A stretch of 64,000 nt of DNA from Akebia trifoliata (Eukaryota > Streptophyta > Magnoliopsida > Ranunculales > Lardizabalaceae): contig CM030717.1 in the NCBI GenBank assembly GCA_017979445.1, positions 17,533,288 through 17,597,287 of the forward strand. Direction: 5' to 3'. Each line of letters opens with the position of its first letter. Within the stretch, counting starts at the first letter, position 1. The translations under genes were made by a program, and so were the position numbers. The notes beneath the pieces were generated by a model, which did no database searches, had not been told where the DNA came from, and saw nothing but the letters and a program-made list of their open reading frames with translations. Shown piece after piece: positions 57,870 to 64,000 of the stretch.

Positions 57870-58087
57870 AAATTAATTCGACGGCCTTATTCCGTCGAAA
57901 ATATGGTAAGAATCCCATATTTGATGGCCTCAAACCGTCGAAAACATGTTATTCAATGGCTTGTAGCCATCGAATTTTTTTTTCGACAAGGCCCAATTCG
58001 ATGGTCCAGTTCGACCGTCAAGACTGTCGAATGGATCCACAATCTGACGGTTTTGGGCCGTCGATATTTGGGTATTTTCACGTAGTG
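57870..58087 (+). repeat. Subterminal palindromes and right end of the CACTA element
   Basis: At least five cgacggcc...ccgtcg or tgatggcc...ccgtcg units (aattcgacggccttattccg, tgatggcctcaaaccgtcg, gacggttttgggccgtcg) fill the last 200 bases before TTTTCACGTAGTG. Such repeats are binding sites for the tnp1 product in known CACTA elements. Confidence 0.85.
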
Positions 58088-58426
58088 ATAAGTTGCTAAA
58101 TCTTCTTCTTACATCAACAATTGGAAGGTAAGTAATGGCCGGATTTTTCAAGAAATATCCACGAAACTTGTTATGTTGCATCAAATAGTAAAGAGGGGCC
58201 CTTTAACCCCAGCTTATCGATAAAAAAAAAAACATATTATCCCTTATATCATTAAAAGGGTCAAGTTGACTTGATCCAAGGTTAGAAGTCAAAGTTGTAA
58301 AATTCATCGATCTGACCGATCACCAGTCAAAAAGAGGTTTAGAAGAAGGCAAGAAAATAATAAAAATAACAAGATACGTTTTGCATGATCTACACCACTT
58401 GAATTTTTGAATATATATATTTGGAT

Positions 58427-58490
58427 GGATTTGGACCTCGAAGTTGCTTTCCAATGTGTCAAACCAACTGAGCTATGGGTCTAAGCCCCC
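58427..58490 (-). repeat. Possible tRNA-derived SINE head
   Basis: On the minus strand a box-A-like TAGCTCAGTTGG (58475-58464) is followed 26 bases later by a box-B-like GGTCCAAATCC (58437-58427). Spacing and sequences fit an internal pol III promoter. No cloverleaf tRNA fits, so a SINE head is more likely. Its 3' end was not defined. Confidence 0.45.
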
Positions 58491-58514
58491 ATATTGGATT
58501 CTTCATTTTGATGA

Positions 58515-58746
58515 TAGCTTTGCCTTTTACCAGATTTTTTCTCCACATAGCAGATGGCAAGTGTATAGAGGAGATAGCTCAGATAAACTATTAAAAAGTC
58601 TTCAGTGATCCAGTTTAAGACAAAGTTAGATGTATTCTTGGCATCAAACACCAAAGAAGATGTCTGCGATTTCAAGATTAAAGGAAGCTGGCTGGAGAGG
58701 CCATGTGTGGTCTACCGTAGAGATTGTTCCACTATCATTGCTCAAG
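58515..58746 (+). pseudogene. LURP-one-related (tubby C2-like) protein fragment
   Basis: LURP-one-related proteins are small plant proteins with a tubby-like beta-barrel; some act in defence. The reading RWQVYRGDSSDKL (58553-58591) is followed, after a frameshift, by KKSSVIQFKTKLDVFLASNT, then KEDVCDFKIKGSWLERPCVV and DCSTIIAQ, ending at gtaaga (58747). This is the family's C-terminal half up to an exon border. The first half and the final exon are not visible nearby. It lies outside the CACTA element, 430 bases from its right end, so it may be host sequence at the insertion site. Confidence 0.8.
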
Positions 58747-58885
58747 TAAGATGTTTAAGCTCATTTATTTGAATTTGAAAAATTCATGATGTTTTTTTAA
58801 AATTAATTATAATTAGTTTATATTTTCTTTTGAGGTGAAAAGTTAAAACTTTTGGTCAAGTTATGTAACTAGATACTGTTTTGAA

Positions 58886-58996
58886 TTATTTACGTACCTG
58901 TACATACTTTACTGTCTGTATGTTATAAAGGTAAATTCACTACAAATTTTTTTTTATACAGACGGTAAATATATATCTAGGTACATAAATATTTCA
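58886..58996. repeat. Imperfect inverted repeat, arms about 42 bp
   Basis: The left arm (ttacgtacctgtacatactt, tactgtctgtatg) and the reverse complement of the right arm (ttatgtacctagatatatat, ttaccgtctgtat) align with about 80 percent identity by eye. The loop holds cactacaaattttt. Confidence 0.7.
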
Positions 58997-59138
58997 CAAT
59001 CATATCTATTTATGTAATTCAATCAAAACTTCTTTCTTACTGGGTAAAACATACCCAAAGCTGCAGTTGGATTGTCGAAAATATTATTGTTATTTGCCAA
59101 ATATAATAAAATACAGTATCAACAAGGAGGAAGAATAT

Positions 59139-59182
59139 GGAGTAGTATATGTATATATATATAGAGAGAGAGAGAGAGAACC
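59139..59182. repeat. (AT)n(AG)n microsatellite
   Basis: gtatatgtatatatatata is followed by gagagagagagagaga. Confidence 0.9.
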
Positions 59183-59892
59183 TAGTTAGCAATTCGGAAT
59201 ATAGCAAAAATTCAAGTTTTATTCCATTTTGGATTGCAAAAATTCGATAAACAGCAAATATGTGGCATATGCTTCTTTATATGTGTATTATCCATCTCAT
59301 TTCAAAAATTCAGTAATATGATAATGATGGTGATGATGAACTTGATGATGGTGAAGGTGGTGATGGTGAAGGTGATGATATAGTGGTGATGGTAATAATG
59401 AGGGGCATTGAGGTTATTGTTCCATTGATTTATAAAAAAAGATTAAAGTCAAAGGACAAATAAATGTAGAGTGGCCTGTCATTATTTTTTAAATGACGAA
59501 AGGGACGTTTATCACGTAAAAAAGTGAATTCCTCCAAAATTTTGAAGGATGACTGCTTCAAAGTCGAACTTGTGCTACACGTTACAACTTACAAGCTTTA
59601 CACTTTACAACATACAAGTTAAAGTAGTGATTTTTTTTTTCAACTAAGATTCATAAAAATTCATAAAAAATTGTGTTATATTCTTTTTTAACTTAAAATA
59701 TTTGAATTATTCAGAATAATTCAATACTCTGGAGAATAATACTTGCATTGAAAAATAAACGGAAAAAATATTTCATGAATTAAACAAGAGATTGCTAAAC
59801 AAGGGTATAGAGTAGGTGTCAATTACCATTTCGTGAGTTGAATTAGACGAAATTACAATTCTAGGTAACTATTCATTTTAATTCCCAAAATG

Positions 59893-59992
59893 NNNNNNNN
59901 NNNNNNNNNNNNNNNNNNNNNNNNNNNNNNNNNNNNNNNNNNNNNNNNNNNNNNNNNNNNNNNNNNNNNNNNNNNNNNNNNNNNNNNNNNNN
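59893..59992. other. Assembly gap of 100 N
   Basis: Exactly 100 unknown bases, a common placeholder for a gap of unknown size. Confidence 0.98.
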
Positions 59993-60522
59993 TAACACCT
60001 GCATCTGCACTTTGGCAACACTTCATTTGATAATGGCTGGTATTGGCACATTTGTTCAAAGTACTTGACCAACGTTTCACTTGTCTTAGAATATCTGGGA
60101 GACAACTTGAATCCTATTTCACAATCTTTGTTTCCCGTTTCTTCTTTTTACCTCTTTTCTTGCTCTTCTTTTCTATTTTTACCTTAATCAGTTAAGTGAA
60201 GATTGAGCTTGAAATAAATAAAAACTGCAAAAAGGTGTCTATAGTAAAAATTGTAAAATGACTTAGTCGAGTCATCTCAGGCTCAAACGAATTTTAAAAC
60301 CACATTCTTAGACTAACTCATTTCGGTATCACTTGTGAACGAGATGAGACGCCATCACCAAGATTAGGTTCATCGATCTTGAAAAAAGATCTTATCCTTT
60401 TTGTGAACACTTTATGTTCACGTATTTGCATTTTTGGATCCTTTATCCAAAATTACTTGAATGTTAAGGGTAGAAGTTAAAAATATATTATTTTTTCCTC
60501 TTACTTATCAGTTGTATACTTG

Positions 60523-63258
60523 ATGGAGAGGTTTGAAGTTCCTAGCAAAGAGTGGATGTCGAAACCTAGGTTATCAACAGAATACATTGATGGTGTAGTG
60601 TCATTTATTGAGTACTTGAAAACGAATAGATAGAATTTTGGTAATGATGATTATTATTTTTGTCCTTATGTCAAATGTCGTAATACCTTATCGATGAGGA
60701 AAAATATAAAAATAATCACAAAACACTTAGTCTGTGATGGTATAAATACTTCTTACATGAGATGGACATTCCATGGAGAATATTGGAGGGGCGGGGAACA
60801 TGCAATAGTCGAGGCTAGTACGTCTGTTCATCAGTGTGATGAAGATATGATCCCAAGAATGATAGACATGTTGAATGATGTGCTTGGACATTTTTCCAAT
60901 AAAGAAGATGAAGTTACTTGTATGGACGAGTGTTTTAATAGAAACGATGACCAAGTTCATGATGATTCAACAGATGATACTCAATATCGTCAAATGATAG
61001 AGGGAGTATTGCAACCTTTATATCACTCATGTCGAAAAGAGGAAACAAAATTGTCAGTTATAGTTGAGTTGCTGAATATGAAGACTAGACATCAATGGTC
61101 TCAGAAGAGTACGAAGAAAAGAGGATACAAAATTGTCAATTATAGTTGAGTTGTTAAGTATGAAGACTAGACATCAATGTCTCAAAATTGTCAGTTTTGA
61201 TAAATTGTTACAAATGATTAAAAGGATATTGTCACATGATAACTCCTTACTAAAAAGTACCTATGCCACAAAGAAAATGATCAAGACTTTACGGATGAAG
61301 TGCAAGATTATTCATGTATGTCCTAATGATTGTATATTGTATTGGAGAGAGAATGAAGATAGAGATAGTTATCCAAAATGTGGCGAAAGTAGATAGAAAT
61401 CAATTAATGAAAAAAGTTGAGGAAAAAACTTTTATCGGTGAGAAATTGAGGTATTTTCCTCTAATGCAAAGGTTGAAATAAATGTCTAATGTGCCATGGA
61501 TTGCAAAGAACATGAAATGACATTCTAAAGGAGGTCAACAATGAAAAGAGTTTATGCGTCATCCAGTGGATTCATCTTGTTGGAGAGGAGTGGATAATAA
61601 ATGGGAAGATTTGGCTATTGAGCCACATAATATTCTGTTAGGACTTACAACAGATGGATTTAATCCAGTTCAGATGAAAAACAACTCATATAGTTGTTGG
61701 CCTATTATGGTTATTCCATATAATCTACCACAATCTTTATGCATGCGGGAGGATTTTACAATGTTGACACTTTTAATTCCTTGGAGAAATAATCCAGGAC
61801 ATGACATTGACGTGTACTTGCAGCCACTGATTGCAGAGCTAAATTAGTTGTGATTTACAGGAATTGAAACATATGATAGTAGCATTAAACATATATTTAC
61901 AATGAGAGCAATTTTATTATAGGCTATACATGATTTTCCAACGTATGGTCATTTATCAGGTTGTAAAACAATGAAAAAATTTGCATGTCCTGTTTGTAGT
62001 GAAGGAACAAATTCAATGTAGTTAAAACATGGTTAAAAATTTACTTATATGGGGTACAAAAAAAATTTAATTGATCTCAACCATTCTTTTAGAAGTAAAA
62101 AATCTCAATTTAATGGGTATGAAGAAAAAGAGAGGCAGAATCGTCGTTTGAACGGATTTGATCTATTAGCCAAGTTGAAAACAATTCATACAGAGTTTGA
62201 AAAATTATCAAGTAAGAAAAGGAAAAAGTCTATGAATAATGAGACTCTATGGTTGAAGAAATCAATATTCTTTGACTTGCCTTATTGGAAGGATTTGCCA
62301 CTTTATCACAATCTTGATGTGATGCACATTGAGAATAATGTGACAGAAAATCTCTTCGCAACAATTATGAAGATGAAGGATAAGACTAAGGATAGCCGTA
62401 AAGCTCAATTAGACTTGAAATAAATGAAGATAAAAAAGAATTTGTGGCCAATTAACATTAATGGCAATGAGGTTTTACCAAAAGCTCTTTATGAACTGTC
62501 TAATGAGGAAAAATAATTAATTTGTAAAACCTTGTGGGATTTGAAAGCTCTTGTCTGATATAGTTCAAATTAGAAACAAAATGTGACTTTACAAGAACTT
62601 CAATTAAAAATTTTGAAGTCATATGATTATGATATCCTTATGCAACATTTATTACCGGTGTTGTTAATGCATGCGTTCAAGATGAAGAATCAGAAGTCGT
62701 TGTGTGCCATTATTTGATAACTCTCGATATTTTTCAATGTCTTATGCTAAAAAAATCAATTGTATGGAACTACAAAGTTTTAAAGGACGTATTGTAGAAA
62801 CAATGAGTGTATTCAAAAAATAGTTTCCACTTTCTTTTTTTATCTCTATGATACATCTCCTTGTGCACTTGGTGGAAGAAGTACTGATGTGCGGATCAGT
62901 TAGATATCGATGGATGTGTCCTTTTGAACGGTATGTGATGATGATCAATAAACAATGAATATTTTTATTTGTCTTATAGTTGTCTAATTTGTAAGATATT
63001 ATTAGGATGATAAAGAGTTATAAACGATACGTGATAAACCAAACATTCCTAGAAGGTTCTATCACAAAATGTTGTCTCATGGAAAAAGCAATGATATATG
63101 CTATGCATTAAATGCCCGATGATTTACGTAGAATAGGAAATCATCAACGAGGCCAACATATGATAATGAATGATAACTGTGAACCTGCCTACCCTATTGA
63201 TAAGAATGGGAAACACTATGTTCTAAATAATGTGGAGTATAAGCAAATTCACAAATAG
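60523..63258 (+). pseudogene. tnp2: En/Spm tnp2-like transposase, copy 2
   Basis: This has the same length, stops and domain order as copy 1 (50639-53374). Base changes seen include CAG for GAG near 61672 (Gln for Glu after GFNPV), a change near 61733 (Pro to Gln), AAG for GAG-type differences near 62613, and CTA for CCA near 63049. All interrupting stops are shared, so both copies descend from an already broken gene. Domains: transposase-associated (N-terminus), Transposase_21 (about 61300-62423) and DUF4218-like (about 62710-63258, with intron near 62933-63005). Confidence 0.88.
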
Positions 63259-63504
63259 GTATTTTGTCAATCTGCTGAGAATTCTTAATGAGAAAAGTAT
63301 GCAACAACAACTCAAATTTATTTCTATATCATATGAATCTAAATCTTATTAATTCAAATTTATTTCAATATCATTGTTGATATTGTGTAATATTTTTACT
63401 TTGGTTGCTATTTAACTCACTATTTGATTTATTACTTTCATTTTTAATCTTATTACTTTTAAATATCTATACTATTTTTTTTAATGTTATTCCATACATG
63501 CATT

Positions 63505-64000
63505 ATGTCATTGATAAAGGATTCGGATAACTCGTCGATGGAGAATTTTGACAACTCGTTGACATCGAATTTTGATAGCTCGGCAGCTTCGATTCCTACA
63601 TGAGATAGTCATCAGAGCTCGTCGACATCAAATCCACATTCATTATCTGATTCATGCCTCCATCTGGAATTCAATTCTATGGGAAAATGCATTAGTGATA
63701 ATTCGACAGACTTATCAACCAATATAGGTCGTTATACGATGGCACACATGCCACCTTTCTATTCTTCTTGGAGGAAAGTACCGATGGAGTTGCTTGAACT
63801 TATTTGGCATCTTCTCCAGGTAGTCTAAATATTCTATTGATTAATTGTAATAATGATGAATATTTTCATTATATTATAATTGATTTATTTGTTCATATTT
63901 TGACAGTCCCGTTACGACATTTCTGAGGACTACAAGAAGTTCTGCCTACAGAAAGCTGACTGTGCATGGAGAGATGGGAAATATCGATTGGGAAAGGAAT
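63505..64000 (+). pseudogene. tnp1: tnp1-like gene, copy 2, truncated by window end
   Basis: It shares the acidic start and the early TGA with copy 1 but keeps the 44-bp segment. The reading MPPFYSSWRKVPMELLELIW then continues openly to the exon border (gtagtct, 63821). The next exon after ttgacag reads RYDISEDYKKFCLQKAD and runs off the window. It shows that the shift in copy 1 came from a deletion between short cgatgg repeats. Confidence 0.82.

Larger units (their letters stand above)
43823..58087 (+). mobile_element. En/Spm (CACTA) DNA transposon, about 14.3 kb, composite
   Basis: The left end reads CACTACCTCAAAAAAGG. The right end, as reverse complement, reads CACTACGTGAAAATACC; 12 of the first 15 bases match. 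The flanks carry ATA on both sides (43820-43822, 58088-58090), the 3-bp duplication typical of CACTA elements. Subterminal cgacggcc...ccgtcg palindromes are dense at 57870-58087; weaker relatives lie at 43875-43930. Inside are tnp2-like (50639-53374) and tnp1-like (53621-55437) genes in normal order. Other pieces (gypsy gag, additional CACTA termini, host exons) are nested or captured. The left boundary is the weaker one, so a smaller element or a fusion of several remains possible. Confidence 0.65.
58747..59892. other. Flanking DNA with hairpin and microsatellites, no gene
   Basis: It contains the inverted repeat at 58886-58996, (AT)n(AG)n at 59139-59182, and a gatggtgaaggtggtgatgg-type tract at 59318-59400. 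59400-59892 is AT-rich without supported features. Confidence 0.6.
59993..64000 (+). mobile_element. Second, near-identical copy of the CACTA region
   Basis: It starts in mid-sequence at the equivalent of 50110 (offset 9883, then 9884 after a one-base insertion near 60173) and runs to the window end. Differences seen are a few single bases, a 44-bp segment (63738-63781) absent from copy 1, and an 11-bp segment in the following intron. Confidence 0.95.

Noticed and set aside
58427..58490. A functional tRNA gene
   Set aside because: The boxes are present but acceptor and anticodon stems cannot be formed, so a SINE head is more plausible.
58936..58960. CACTA start at cactacaaattttt
   Set aside because: It lies in the loop of an inverted repeat and has no subterminal repeats or partner end.
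59853..60105. ORFs spanning the N gap
   Set aside because: They are translated through unknown bases and have no meaning.

Overview
The window is transposon-rich, AT-rich nuclear DNA from a flowering plant, most likely a eudicot. Evidence: Ty3/gypsy elements of the Ogre/Tat and Athila types with plant-type primer-binding sites, Ty1/copia fragments, an En/Spm (CACTA) transposon with tnp2 and tnp1 genes, a hAT-type MITE, and fragments of plant genes (PARP3, an STY-type Raf-like kinase, kinesin-13, a LURP-one-related protein). I cannot name the species. I see no intact host gene; almost every coding stretch is interrupted by stops or frameshifts. This looks like nested, pericentromeric-style repeat DNA, not a gene island.

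Layout. 1-15060: a plus-strand Ogre/Tat element in an LTR-internal-LTR-internal-LTR chain. The first LTR is cut by the window edge. Both internal regions keep only the start of reverse transcriptase, the integrase and the end of pol. Long tandem-repeat arrays sit before the LTRs, and a hAT MITE lies just after the TATA box of the middle LTR. Its right end appears to sit in the 5' LTR of an Athila element (15061-29397). The Athila has recognisable gag, protease, RT/RNase H, integrase and a downstream env-position ORF, all broken. Its 3' LTR was split by a 3.5-kb solo LTR (25124-28601, 5-bp target duplication). 29398-39638: a minus-strand Ogre/Tat element with degenerate gag, little pol, an unrelated 77-bp tandem array and an inserted block that may carry a captured exon. 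39641-43533: two truncated copia elements in opposite orientation. 43560-43820: the zinc-finger end of a LINE.

43823-58087 is best read as one 14.3-kb CACTA transposon: CACTA termini, an ATA duplication on both sides, subterminal palindromes, and tnp2-like (50639-53374) and tnp1-like (53621-55437) genes. It has been invaded by, or assembled from, other pieces: a gypsy gag fragment, three further CACTA-type termini, and exon fragments of PARP3, an STY kinase, kinesin-13 and an unidentified spliced gene. 58088-59892 is flanking DNA with a LURP-one-related gene remnant, a tRNA-like SINE head, a hairpin-forming inverted repeat and microsatellites. After a 100-N assembly gap, 59993-64000 repeats 50110 onward almost perfectly, either as a second transposon copy or as a duplicated haplotype in the assembly.

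No gene set here works as a pathway. The functional logic is that of mobile elements: LTR promoters, primer-binding sites and polypurine tracts for the retroelements, and transposase plus subterminal binding-site repeats for the CACTA element. The observations most worth a second look are the multi-gene exon capture in the CACTA region, the GC-rich palindrome pair shared by the Athila LTR and its pol-to-env spacer, and the array turnover in the Ogre 3' regions.
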